The notes under the pieces are model-generated. The model saw only the letters and a program-made list of their open reading frames with translations, did no database searches and was not told where the DNA came from. The position numbers and the translations under genes were made by a program. DNA of 64,000 bases. It comes from Entoloma clypeatum (taxonomy: Eukaryota > Basidiomycota > Agaricomycetes > Agaricales > Entolomataceae). This document shows positions 34,406-45,390 of the stretch, one piece after another (position 1 is the stretch's first letter; each line of letters begins with the position of its first letter). The stretch is from positions 4,712,001 through 4,776,000 of the forward strand of contig OY751485.1 in NCBI GenBank assembly GCA_963565915.1. Reading direction: 5' to 3'.

Positions 34406-36578
34406 ATGGTCAAGGGTAAGAGTACCGTGGGTCCTCCTCCCTCTGCACGTCCTCTTCGTGTCCGACACTCTTCATCATCCCCCATGCTGCGCACACACGC
34501 CAGCTCCCCCGCAGCCCGCTCCTCCGTCTTCTCCTCCTTCTTGCGTCGTCACGATCACCACGCCGCCCCAGAACACGAAAAGTTCCCCCTACTCACCTTG
34601 AGGCTTTCGTCTCCCTCGTTCCTTGATGCATTGGTCTATGACGACGTCACAGAGCGCCCCCTCTACACCATCAAGACCACCGCTTCCTTTACCACCATAT
34701 ACAGAGCAGATCCATGGGATGGCGCCACCAAGACCGCAGAGATACAATGGCCCAGGAACCCCCACGACAAGACCAAGTGCGGCTCAGATGATGTTGCCAT
34801 CCAGCTGAGAGGCGTTCGCTGGATCGGAAGCGAAACTTTTCTGCGGCGCGGTTCTATACGGAGGTGCGTTTATGACCCATTACTCACATCAACTGCTTTA
34901 CAAAGTCCATCACAGTTCTCGAAAATTCAACATCCCAAACTACCCCCATAGCCTCAAGTGGCGACAGGTTGCAGGCCTGTACTGGGTTCGTCCTGCTTTC
35001 TACGTTCACATGCTCACCCCGGTTACTCATTCTCCTCCGCAGTGCGAAACTACCTCTGTCAAAGGACCCATCGCAATTTTCGATCCGTCGGACGACTCAT
35101 TCTGTCCAAGACTCACCATTTACGAAACATTTCACGACAAATATGACGCCCGCCCAATCTTGATACATCACGGGGTCTCCCTCCTCCTCATCGACTACCT
35201 CATCGTTACCGCCTTGTTCCTCGTCACAGACCCCCAGGATTGGAGTCTGCCCGAGAATTTCACCCATGTGGATGTCAACATCACATCCGAAGAATCGCAA
35301 GCATCGCCTAGCCTACAGTCACCAACTTCTTCTCTGGGAAAATCAACCACAGACCTACAATGGCGGAAGATCATGTATGGCGAACCCCTCTTCCCCAAGC
35401 AGTCACGCTCCTCGCTATCCTCGACCTCGACCTCATCGGACGGTGTCCCACAGATGCGGATTACAGCCGATCAGATGGCAAAGCTGGCCTATGGTCATCC
35501 ATTGTATCCCAAACTCAGGACATCTACGCCCGATCTAAGACTCTCGGATTCAGAAGAGGAGGAAGACGACCAGCAACTGTATTTCTCGCCCATCCGAACC
35601 CGACCGCCAAGTCCTGCCCCTGAATCTGTCTTTGACCCTCGGTCCGTCGCAGGGGCTCCTTCACACAACTACCTCGACCCTTCCTTTTACAACAAAAGTA
35701 CCGTTCCTCCCGTTCCCCCAATTCCCATCCAGTACACCAAGTCATCCGGATCAACTTCCCGAGTCTTTGTCTCGGGATCCCCATCAATCTCCAGGTCATC
35801 AGTTATGAATTCACCTTCCAGCCCTCATGGCCGCTCCAACTCCAGCTCACGACCAACTTCCTCGTACTCACCTTCCAGCCCTCATCCGCCACAGGAGCTT
35901 CCCGAACTCCCACCTGTTCTACCTCTCATCCCGCGGCCACGGTCTACACCTCCCCGTCCCATGACATCTCCGACGACCCCAACGAGGACGACCAGCCAAG
36001 CACCGCCACAGACACCTTCGGACACCTCGGCTACCCTGTTCCCTCCGCAACATCCACCTACTGGGTTGCAGCCAAGGCGACCGTCGCGGCAGCTACCACA
36101 GCCACCTGTCGCTGCCAGCGTTCCCGTGACTTCTTCTATGCGTTCGCCTGCAACCGCCGTACCACCGTTACTGACACCGACTGGTCCGCCACCGCCGCAT
36201 CGCTCCCGATCACGGAGCTATTCCCTGCACCAGCAGGCCGATAAGTGGTCGAACCCGCAGCAGCGCCAGCGTACGCTGCCCTCTCCGCCGACCGCGATGG
36301 CGAACAGCTCGCGAAGTCATGGTGGCGCTCTTCAGGAGTTGGATCAGGGCCCGTATCCGCATCATAGCGGCCGGGCGCTGAAGGACTGTGGGGGCGGCGG
36401 TGATGATGTGCCGTGGGTGGTTACGGGGGCGGCTGTGTGTGGATCTTATGGAGCTGGTACTGTGGGGGGCAGAGGGTATGATTTGCCGCCGCCGGCGTAT
36501 AATTCGATTAATTTTTCGACGTTGCCGGGGGCGGGGGCGGGGGCGGCGCAGGGGCCGGTCCCCGACGTCGAGGGGTGA
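34406..36578 (+). CDS. DUF6593/tubby-like protein with Ser/Pro-rich tail
   Basis: Exon 1 starts MVKGKST (34406). A folded N-terminal domain spans three exons: PLYTIKTTASFTTIYRADPW, TKTAEIQWPRNP, GSETFLRRGSIRR, KFNIPNYPHSLKWRQ, VAGLYW, VKGPIAIFDPS. It then has a hydrophobic HHGVSLLLIDYLIVTALFLV segment. This resembles the tubby-like DUF6593 family of Agaricomycetes. The C-terminal 400 residues are Ser/Pro-rich and end near LPPPAYNS, a PPxY-type motif that could bind WW domains such as those of Rsp5 (inference). Function unknown. The first in-frame codon at 34355 is TTG, so I take 34406 as the start. Confidence 0.72.
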
Positions 36579-37295
36579 TATCTTCGCCCCCCCCCCCTCC
36601 CCGCACCCCTGCTCTTGTTGCTGTATCGCAATGTGTTTGCTGTGTCCATTCTCTTGGAACAATCCTGTTCTCGCTCATCTTGCCAATGTTTCAGTTTCAG
36701 TTCCCCCTCCATTCTTTGGCGAGAATTGTTCCCGACAGGACCATTATGCGAATGAATCCCCCACCGCTTTTTCCTTCCATCAATCAACCCCACCCATTTT
36801 CCACCTTTTGTTTCTTGTTTCATCGTCATCAACCATCATCATCATCGCCACACACTTTCCTTTTATTTCTTCGCTCCAATCTTGTATGTTTTTCCATACA
36901 TATATCTCTTTTGGTATATACACCTCAATGTTTGACGTTTTATCATATCATACATTGCTTTTTTTACTTTATGTTTCAACATCTTTTCTATTCTGATTGG
37001 ATGAATGCTTTTTCATCAATCTTAATGCGTTTTGTGGGTGCTTTCTACCTTTTTCTATTTACCTTGGGGTGCACATAGCGGAGGAGATGACTGCGGATTT
37101 AGACCCGATGTTCGTCGTCGGTGGTAATATCTTCTCTCTTGTCGATTTGGGTTAATGCGCATAGCATGATAAGATGTTAGGAACCAAGAAAAGCTAAATA
37201 ATTAAATAATTTAAAGATCTTCCCCTCCCTTCTCATTTTAACTTAGTACACAACCCCGCTGCAATTTCGTTTTCTCCTGCGTGATACCCCTTACT
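36579..37295. other. Intergenic, T/C-rich
   Basis: Pyrimidine-rich stretch after the DUF6593-like gene and before the CHY gene; likely 3' UTR plus promoter. No coding frame carries recognisable motifs. Confidence 0.5.
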
Positions 37296-37975
37296 ATGTG
37301 GTCAGTATCCCATCCCGTCTCTTTGATCCGACTCCTCCAACGGTCTTCGATCCAAATCTTCCCCCCGCCCCGCCCCGCCCCCACGAACACACAGTAAACA
37401 CATCCTAAACGCGCAAGTCGCTATCCGCGCGCCGTGCTGCAAGCAGTGGTTCGACTGTGCCGAGTGTCACGCGGACGCGCAGACGCACCGGCTGGCGAAG
37501 ACGACGGAGATGGTGTTCATGTGCAAGAAATGCCGGAAGGCGTTTAGGAAGGATATGGATGTGTATGATGAGAGCGATGAGTATTGTCCGCATTGTGATA
37601 ATCATTATGTGCGTTCGGTTTTCTCTTTTTTTTTTTCCCCCGGGATTGGAGGGGTGGGGGGGGGGAGTTGTTTCTTTCCTTTTTTTAAAAATTGTTTTTT
37701 TTTTGGATGAGAGTGCTGATGCTAATGTGGTGGGGGGACGCGATTTAGGTGCTGGATGCGAAGACGCCGCAGGCGATTGTGGGTGTTGAGGGAGAGGATG
37801 CGAGGGTGGATAATCGGTTTGTGTCCCTTCTCTTTTTTCTGTTTTGGGTGGACTCTTGCTGATGATGATGGTCATCTCAATCTCCCCCCTTAGGATGTTG
37901 AAGGACGATCGCGTCAAAACGGTGCATGATCGATCCATCTTTGCCGACGACGACTTTGACGATCGGTTGGGATGA
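37296..37975 (+). CDS. CHY-type zinc finger protein (Hot13-like)
   Basis: Small zinc protein of about 120 residues. The CHY signature reads CKH, then APCCKQWFDCAECH, MVFMCKKCRKAF and DEYCPHCDNHY, followed by VLDAKTPQAIVGVE and an acidic end DDDFDDRLG. The first Cys codon is split: coding exon 1 is only ATGTG (37296-37300), joined across a GT-AG intron to TAAACACATC, giving MCKHIL. Later introns remove a T-rich segment after DNHY and one after VDNR. Hot13, the yeast member, helps keep small Tim proteins of the mitochondrial intermembrane space reduced; other CHY proteins are cytosolic. The exact role here is not set by sequence. The stop is TGA at 37973-37975. Confidence 0.82.
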
Positions 37976-38617
37976 TAGGCTGGCTTTTTCCTCTTCGTTC
38001 CGCCCTGTCCTTTTTTTTTTTACGCTTTCGGAATGCTATCGGTTTTTTTTCCAAAGTGAGCTGGTCATGAGACGGATCGACGTCGTCGCTCTGTCCCTGA
38101 TCAATGATAGCAGGGGTAGTCCTTGGGTGATCTACGCGATGGACCTCTGACGCTTTTGCCACATGGGTTCCCCTGGAGCCCGTCATCAATCTACCAAGTC
38201 CCCATCGGAGAGGAATATTCTAATGTACGTCCGAAATCTGGTCATGCACTTGTCTCCCGCCGACTCACCGAGAACCACACAAGGTGGAACGTGCCACAAA
38301 GCACTATCCGCGAGAGTATAGTCAGAAAGAAATCTTTCTGGACGAGCAGAAGGCAGTAATGAACGACAAGTGTGACTTGTCGGACACCCAAGTTAGTGCC
38401 CGAATTACGGCTGTTGAGCGATGAATATGAATAAGAGCGACTACTGAGCATATCTGAAGCACCGGGCGAGAGCCAGAGGACACTTTAACCAGGGCTGGTC
38501 TCACACGGAATGCCTAGGGAAGGTCGCGCTCTGGACCAAGCTACAAATATTGCTCTGCTCTGTTGCATGGATGTAGCTAACATATGGGTAGGCAGAGTTG
38601 CAATGTTGAGTACAACT

Positions 38618-40234
38618 TCACCACCTTCCTGTCCTATATCCTCGATGCCCCACGGTTCTCTTCACCAAAGGTTTCAGGTCTTCCAGATCTTGCTCTCGGA
38701 GATTCTCACACCAGAGGAATTCTAACTTTGGCAGTGCCAGCCCGCGCCTGCGCCTCTCCTTCAAGCACGTTTTCAAGGCGTCCACCAACCGCTGCCCCCC
38801 ACAATCAATGTCAAGATCCACTTGACAAATCGCCAACAGCTCCAAGCTGCGGAATTTCAGCCTCCCTGCGGTGTTTCCCTGAGCGAAAGACATATTCGGA
38901 CAGCCTACAACCCCACTGAACAGCGCTTCGATGAAACCGGGTACATTGCATCCTGAAGACTTGATGTATTTGAGCAGTTTGAGCCGCCCATATGTCTTGA
39001 TCCAATATGAGCTAGACATCTCGATGAAATTTACGCGGAGGGCTCGGAGGTGTTGCACCGGGAGAAATCTCATGTCTGTCATTGAGCCGATTGCGGGCCC
39101 ATGGATAACCTTGACCAAGGGCAGGTGGTGGTCAGAGTGATTATTGATGTTGTGGGATTTTCGTCGGTGTATATTGAATGCCTCGGTTGAATTGATCCCG
39201 AGGACAAGAGCATGAAATGGCATACAATATTGGGACAAGGACATGAGCAGGTCCTGCAGTAACAACGGAGCTGCCAAACCAGAAGCTGAAGCCTCATTTT
39301 CTGGGAGAGAACAATGGACATTGACAGCAACGGTTTCAGGAAATGTGATACCAGAGAAGAAACCAGTGCAATTCAACAGAGTATCCTCGAATTGAAGGCG
39401 AGTGATTTGAGGAAGAGTGGTCTGAGGAGAAATAGAAACGGTGGAATCAGCTGTAAATGGATGCAGCACCGAGACAAGATGAACATTCTTGAGGTTAGGG
39501 CTATCGGCCAGCACTGAAATAAGGTGACTGATTGATATACGATGCGCAGGCGAGAGATACCAAATTGTCAGATCGGTGAGTCTACAGAGGAGCCATGGTT
39601 GCCACGAAAAGTGGCAGTACCCTAACTCTAAACGGCGTAGACGGGGTGCGCCACCAGCTCTTGAGAAGATGTTCTCGGGAAGGGGCACATCCGTAGTAAC
39701 ACCGAAGACCCTCAGAACCTCGAGAATAGGGGCAGCACCTGTCAGATTAGCAATGGCATTTCGGAAGAGAGCATGGTCGTCCGAGTGGTCAAAGCGGGAA
39801 TAGATAATGCGAAGGTTTTGTATGCGAGGCAAGGACTCCAAGATTTCCAGGAATGTGGTGATCTTTGTGCCTTCAGGGAAGCATGCGGACACCGTTAGAG
39901 GTGCTGATTTTGAACGCTTCAGCATCTCCATCGTCCAGCGGGAACAACGCAAGGGGATGCTCAAACCCCAGAGGCTTGGACATTCCATCGCGACATGGCG
40001 CCAGTGCGAGCAGACGTGAGTTACACACTGAACCCAAAGCGTGCAATCAGTGTCGTCCTCCACAAGGACCTTGAAGATTCCTGATAGGATCTCGGGAGGC
40101 AGGCGTGAGATGGAACTCAAAGAATTATATCGAGACTGGCATGCAGCCAATGCATTCTTCAATTCATAGATTTCTTGTTCGATACGTGTTTTTATGGCTT
40201 CTGTGCCGCTGAACGCATCAGGATCTGTGTATCC
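38618..40234 (-). CDS. F-box paralogue without an in-frame start, possibly inactive
   Basis: Close inverted paralogue of the F-box gene at 25937. Shared blocks include EAIKTRIEQEIYELKNAL, ISRLPPEILSGIFKVLV, VTHVCSHWRHVAMECPSLWG and a leucine-rich body, ending KPLVKRTVGHRGYRTGRW. The frame is open for more than 500 codons. However, no ATG lies in frame before the F-box; the nearest is inside it. An upstream ATG with MNCK, resembling MKCK of the other copy, sits in a different frame and stops after 20 codons. A simple intron does not repair the frame. Either the start was lost by a small indel or an upstream exon is missed. Confidence 0.65.
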   Translation of the reverse strand, partial: GYTDPDAFSGTEAIKTRIEQEIYELKNALAACQSRYNSLSSISRLPPEILSGIFKVLVEDDTDCTLWVQCVTHVCSHWRHVAMECPSLWGLSIPLRCSRWTMEMLKRSKSAPLTVSACFPEGTKITTFLEILESLPRIQNLRIIYSRFDHSDDHALFRNAIANLTGAAPILEVLRVFGVTTDVPLPENIFSRAGGAPRLRRLELGYCHFSWQPWLLCRLTDLTIWYLSPAHRISISHLISVLADSPNLKNVHLVSVLHPFTADSTVSISPQTTLPQITRLQFEDTLLNCTGFFSGITFPETVAVNVHCSLPENEASASGLAAPLLLQDLLMSLSQYCMPFHALVLGINSTEAFNIHRRKSHNINNHSDHHLPLVKVIHGPAIGSMTDMRFLPVQHLRALRVNFIEMSSSYWIKTYGRLKLLKYIKSSGCNVPGFIEALFSGVVGCPNMSFAQGNTAGRLKFRSLELLAICQVDLDIDCGGQRLVDALKTCLKERRRRGLALPKLEFLWCENLREQDLEDLKPLVKRTVGHRGYRTGRW

Positions 40235-40502
40235 TTTTAGTGCGTGAGAGGGGGCGAAAAGGCAAAAGAAAACTTGCAGTTCATGGTTCTGAGCGACATT
40301 TTGGCCTGCAGTCTGATCAACCGGACATTATAAGCATGGTACAATAAAGGGGCAGTAGACGGTTTCACTTTTGATTTCACTGAAAGTTGCATTTCCCGGC
40401 CCGCCATCGACCCAAACATATCGGTCCGGTGGTCCATCCTCGGACCGATTTTGGCCAAACATAAAATCCTCAACCAAAGCCACGAGCAGGAAAAAAAGAG
40501 CC

Positions 40503-41186
40503 ATGTCGAATCAAGACACCAATATAACCCAGCACAACCCAATATTCATCGTCGTCATGGTCAGTCACTCAGCCAATGTCGCTCCGTCCAAATCTCATTC
40601 ATGAAACTGTGCCGTCCGCCAGGGCGTTTCGGGAACCGGCAAATCAACTCTCGGAGCCGCGCTCGGCGACAAGCTCGGAATACCCTTTGTAGACGGGGAC
40701 GATCTGCACCCACGGTCGAACGTGGAGAAGATGGCGAGGGGCCAGCCGCTGACGGACGAGGACAGGGAGCCGTGGCTCCGGGTGATACGGGGGACGGCTG
40801 AGCGGGTGGGGATGGAGGAGAAGGGGGAGGGGAGGAGGGGGCTGAGGGGCGTCGTCATTGGTTGTTCGGCGTTGAAGAGGTACTATCGTGAGATTTTGAG
40901 GGGAAGTCATTATAAATCGGAGGTTGGAAGGGGAGAGGCAGAGGTATTGTCGGAGCCTCTCCCAACGTATTTTGTGTTCATCAATGGGCCGAGGGAGGTG
41001 CTTATGGACAGGATGGAGAAGAGAGCCGGGCATTTTATGAAGGCGTCGATGTTGGACAGTCAGTTGGCGACGCTGGAGAGTCCGGTGGGTGAGGAAGGGG
41101 TGGTGGTTGTCTCGCTGACGGATACTATGGAAGAGCAGGTGAGGATCGCTGTAGATGGATTGTATAAATTTATTTCAAAAGAATGA
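40503..41186 (+). CDS. Gluconokinase
   Basis: Phosphorylates D-gluconate with ATP to 6-phosphogluconate, feeding the oxidative pentose phosphate pathway. Two exons: 40503-40559, ending IFIVVM, and 40623-41186, starting GVSGTGKSTLGAALG. The Walker A GVSGTGKS is split exactly before its first Gly. Downstream blocks are PFVDGDDLHP, KMARGQPLTDEDREPWL, VVIGCSALKRYYREIL, FVFINGPREVLMDRM and GHFMKASMLDSQLATLE, the gluconate-kinase order. Length (about 206 residues) is normal. The intron starts at 40560 with GTCAGT. PRE9 starts only 73 bp downstream on the same strand. Confidence 0.92.
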
Positions 41187-41259
41187 GGATTCGGGGATAG
41201 CCGACGCGTACGCCATCGAGGACGCGTCAGTCACTCGGTCATCTCTTCCAGTGTCCACC

Positions 41260-42458
41260 ATGGTACGTACCACCCATAAACACATCCCATCCACAAATTC
41301 ACGTCGATCCATGCCAGGCAAGACGTTATGACAGTGAGCTCAAGTCCTCAATACATCTTGATCGTCTCTGACCCCAACGATCAGGTCGTACAACCATCTT
41401 TTCACCAGAAGGTGCGTCTTCCTCCCAGCCATCCACAAAGCTGACAATCGAAACCCTTCACAGGCCGGTTATATCAAAGTCAGTCGCCGCCCTCAAATCA
41501 ATACCATCAGTCCCGTACAACCCAAACTGACCTCGCCTGTTCCAACAGTCGAATATGCCATGGAAGCCATCTCCCACGCCGGCACCGTTCTCGGCGTCCT
41601 AGCCCAAGACGGCGTCGTCCTCGCCGCAGAGAAGAAAGTCACCGGAAAGCTCCTCGATCTCTCCGCCACAAAGGGAGGAGGCTACGGCGGAAGCGGCGAG
41701 AAGCTCTACATGCTCAACTCGTACGTTCTCCCCCTCCTTTCCCACCCGACTCGCTAGCTTACACGACAGGATCTACCGCACACAGGAACGTGATAGGAGG
41801 CGTCGCAGGCCTCACGGCAGACGCCAACTCGCTCATCAACTACGCACGCACGGCGGCGCAGCAGCATCTCCTGCAGTACAACGAGGACATCCCCGTCGAG
41901 CTCCTGGCGCAGCGGCTCTGCGATATGAAGCAGGGGTACACTCAATTTGGCGGTACGTCCTCCCCCGTCCTCACCCCCCAAAATCTCACTTGCATCTCGA
42001 ACAGGTCTGCGGCCCTTCGGCGTATCCATCCTCTACGCCGGCTACGACCCGCACTACCGCTTCCAGCTCTACCACTCCGACCCGTCCGGGAACTACTCGG
42101 GCTGGAAGGCGACTTGCATCGGCGCGAATAATGGCACGGCGCAGAGCCTGTTGAAGCAGGAATACAAGGACGATATCAAGCTCAAAGACGCGATAGGGCT
42201 CGTGCTGAGGACGATGAGCAAGACGATGGACAGCACGACGTTGGGGAGCGAGAAGCGTGAGTGGACCTTTTCTTTTGGTGCATTGATGCTGATTCGGATG
42301 GTGATAATGGATATACAGTCGAGTTTGCGGTGATCACGCTGGATCCGACGACGAAGCAGCCGAAAGCAAGGATATTCAAGCCGGCAGAGATCGATGCTCT
42401 GTTGGTTTCGGAGGGGCTTACAAAGAAGGATGAAGATGCTGAGATGAAGGGTGTATGA
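41260..42458 (+). CDS. PRE9: 20S proteasome subunit alpha-3 (Pre9/PSMA4)
   Basis: Alpha-ring subunit of the 20S core. The N terminus [30 protein letters not shown] is spread over five exons: 41260-41262 (ATG alone), 41318-41333, 41385-41411, 41464-41478 and from 41549. Later exons are 41786-41952, 42005-42256 and 42319-42458. All phases agree. Family blocks include [67 protein letters not shown] and [10 protein letters not shown], which match alpha-3 rather than other alpha subunits. The C terminus is acidic with [13 protein letters not shown]. The repeated very short exons are the odd feature. Confidence 0.93.
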
Positions 42459-42602
42459 TTTTGTGTAATGTTAGGAATTCCAATCTTACTGAAATTGCGA
42501 GAGAGAGAGAGGGTTATAATTGCAAAACACCAGCATAAAATATAGTGAATGACCCAAAGCCATCTAACTCGATCAAGATGTATACGTGTTCCAGCACCGA
42601 AT

Positions 42603-43381
42603 TTAGTGGCAAGCCATCGATCTGGGTCCCGCGGCATCGTTCAGCACCGCATCGACATTCATCGCCGCTCCAAAGATGTAGTGGCCCAGTCCTGCCCCAA
42701 CGACGACGGCGGCAATGAGATACGCCTGTCAGAAGCAAATGAGTCGTAAAGGAAAGCAACGGGGGACCACATCACATACGTTGTACGTCATGAAGACCAG
42801 CATGAGGAAGAACGACAGCGCGATGGTGCTGGCGTACAGCGATGCGCGGATGACGCGGAACACGAACGGCACGGGAATCCTATAGAACACAAAGCAAGCA
42901 GCCAGTCAAAAACAAAAAACAAAAAAAAACCCAAGGATAAGACCGGAACTTCAACTCACCCAGCACCCCGCCCTGCAATCGCCCTCCGCCCGCTCAACAG
43001 CCCCACCGAGACCGCCTCCATCTCCGGCGTGCTTACCCCGCTCCCGGCCCTCCCGTCCCGGCCCTTCGCACCCAGAACCACGGCCACGCGGCGGTCGTAC
43101 GCCCGCTGCACCTCGCGGAGGTACTCGTACAGCACGCCGAGGCCGACGATGACGAGGCACGAGAAGACGAAGGACGCGGTGGAGGAGATGTGCCACCAGG
43201 GGAAGACGATGCAGGTGTTGGGTATTTGAGTATTCCTGTGTGTGTTATTGTGTGTGAATGGGATTGCGATTGTGAATGTGGGGGGGGGGGAGTTTGGGAG
43301 GACGTACCAGAGCATGTGCATGGAGCATCTAGGCATGGGCATAGAGTCGTGCCCGGCGTGTGCGTGGGCGCTGTGGTCCAT
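42603..43381 (-). CDS. Ctr-family copper transporter
   Basis: Small copper importer of the Ctr family. The N terminus is His/Met-rich (MDHSAHAHAGHDSMPMP, then CSMHMLW), consistent with copper capture. Segment 1 is TCIVFPWWHISSTASFVFSC and FSCLVIVGLGVLYEYLRE. The central loop includes GRDGRAGSGVSTPEME. The second segment has FFLMLVFMTYN with the MxxxM motif, and the third has VVGAGLGHYIFG with GxxxG; both motifs define the pore and trimer packing of Ctr proteins. Four exons join in phase (LW/NTQ, AG/IPV, TYN/AYL). The tail ends RSMACH, and a C-terminal Cys-His is common in Ctr proteins. It may be plasma-membrane or vacuolar. Confidence 0.92.
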
Positions 43382-43488
43382 GGTATATTGGCTGGTTGTA
43401 GTTGAGTGAGTGGTGTATGGCTGGCTACGTGTTCTTGAGAACGGGGTCAAGGCGGGATAGGCTCTGTCATGTGATGACAAGTATGTAG

Positions 43489-45142
43489 CTAAGGCCTCCC
43501 TAGATCCTGCATCGCCTGCTGCACCTCCAACTTCTCCAACACCGCCCTATGCAAGCTCGATGTCATTTTCGTCTTCATCTTCGCCCCGCTCCCGCCAGCA
43601 GGCGTACCACTACCACTACCGTTCTGCCCACTCGTTCTAGCACCACCTTCATCAAACGACGGCTTAGCCGAGGGGGGTATACGCATCTGCGGCGGGACGA
43701 TGATGGGCGTCAGCCTCGGAGGGGGCGGCCACTGTGAAAGAAGGGCGGAGGTCAACGCGTCAGAATGTATTAGATAGATAGGACAACTCACCCCGCGGTT
43801 CGGTTGGCTGAAGTGCAGAGCGGCCCAGGGCGGGTAGTCCTTTTCGAGTCGGATGATATGCTCTTCTAGACATTTGAGTCTGTCAAGGAGCCTTGTCGGA
43901 GGCGAAGGAACTAGGCAAGCAAGGACAGGAATTCACCAGACTGGGCTAGGTAAGAGGACTATAAAACGCACCGTATCGGACTGCGAGATGTGCCTCTATG
44001 TTGTTCAACCTTTCGTCCAGTCCTGGATGGTTTTCCGCTGTCACAGGTCGCGCATTCACGCCCGCGCCTGCAGCATCTTCCATCGCTTTCGCTTTCGCCT
44101 TCCCCTTCACATCCACTACCTGCACGGCAACCACAGTCCTTCTCAACGGGCCCTCCTCGTTCCTCGCAATGTCGTACTTCATCTGCACGTCCCTGTCTAC
44201 CGGCTTCGAGTCCACGCGTGCACACGACGGCTCGTACTCAGTCTCAGTCTCAATCTGTTTTCCTTTTCCTTTTCCTTCTCCATCCGCAGAAGCGCCGTTC
44301 TGTTCCTGGAGGAGCTGCCGTCTCTGCCGCTGCTTCTCGGCGAGGGAATACACGAACTCGGCCCGGTTCGACGCGTCGTTCCGTGCGCGTTTGCGCGCGA
44401 GGAAGAGGGATATTTCCTTGTTTATCTGCAGTTTGAATGAAACTAGTATCATTATTGGAAGGGCGGTTGGTGTTGGGGGAACAGAAAACGTACGGAGGTT
44501 TGGGTTTTGGGCTCGGCGGGGGCCGAGGGGGAGAGGTGGACGTAGCTGAGTTTGCGCTCGTCTAGTGGGGTGTTTACTTGGCGCTCTGGCGCTTTTGGTA
44601 AAGGTGGTGGTACACCTGCGGTCGGAGGGTCTTCGTTCATCGCGTCGTCCTGGTCTTTACCGAGTAACTGGGGGCACTTGCTCAGGAGTCAGGTTCACGA
44701 TGCGGGTATACCGACGTACGGAGATGTTCTTGACGAGGTCCTTCAGCGCCCCTGGCACCTTTTTCTGCTCCCACTCTGCGTTGAGGACTAGCATATCCGC
44801 CTCAAACCCAGCTGCGGCCTGGGTGAGTCCCACGTCGCGGAGGAAGGAGACGAGGACCTCGTCCCAGTGCTTGTATGTCGAAGGTGGTGGTGGGGGCGAG
44901 GGCGGTGGCGAGGGCGGTTTTGGAGGGGCGGCTGGGATGGGAGCGGGAGCACGCTGGGTGAGGGGGGGTCGCGGTTGGAGGGTGAATTGGGACGCGGGGT
45001 AGTAGGGCTGGTAGTTGCCCGGATACCAGTTGTTGTTCTGCCATGGGTAGCTGTAGTACGGAGTGTATGGTTGGGACGAAGGCCCCGAAGCGACGGAGGT
45101 TTGTGGGAGGATGTAAGGATTTGTTGGGCTGTCCGATGTCAT
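43489..45142 (-). CDS. Conserved hypothetical Pro-rich protein
   Basis: The start is MTSDSPTNPY at 45142. The N terminus is Tyr/Pro-rich (SYPWQNNNWYPGNYQPYYPA) followed by a polyproline run. A folded-looking block reads KHWDEVLVSFLRDVGLTQAA, then FEADMLVLNAEWEQKKVPGA and LKDLVKNI. Downstream exons contain a charged helix NKEISLFLARKRARND and FVYSLAEKQRQRRQLLQEQ, low-complexity Lys/Gly, ERLNNIEAHLAVRYG, and a Pro-rich exon (RGWPPPPRLTPIIVPPQMRI) ending LEKLEVQQAMQDLGRP. Exon structure is inferred from matching phases. I do not recognise the family; the pattern of short conserved helices joined by disordered linkers is typical of a nuclear or scaffold protein, but no function is claimed. Confidence 0.7.
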
Positions 45143-45390
45143 GACATGATAAGATGGGTTGATCGTCGTCGTGACCAACGAACAGGACGTTCTCACCGTT
45201 TCAAAGACCGTCTCTTCCCCCAAAAGGCGCAGTTCTGCAAGGTACAAATGCAACCCGCCTCATCTTGCGACACGTACTTACTGACACGACATCACAGGCA
45301 CATGTACACATAGGTGAACATAGCCTCAGTCCACATGGATATATAAAGGGATCGACCACCATACAGCTCGATTCTCCAAACTAAACGACC

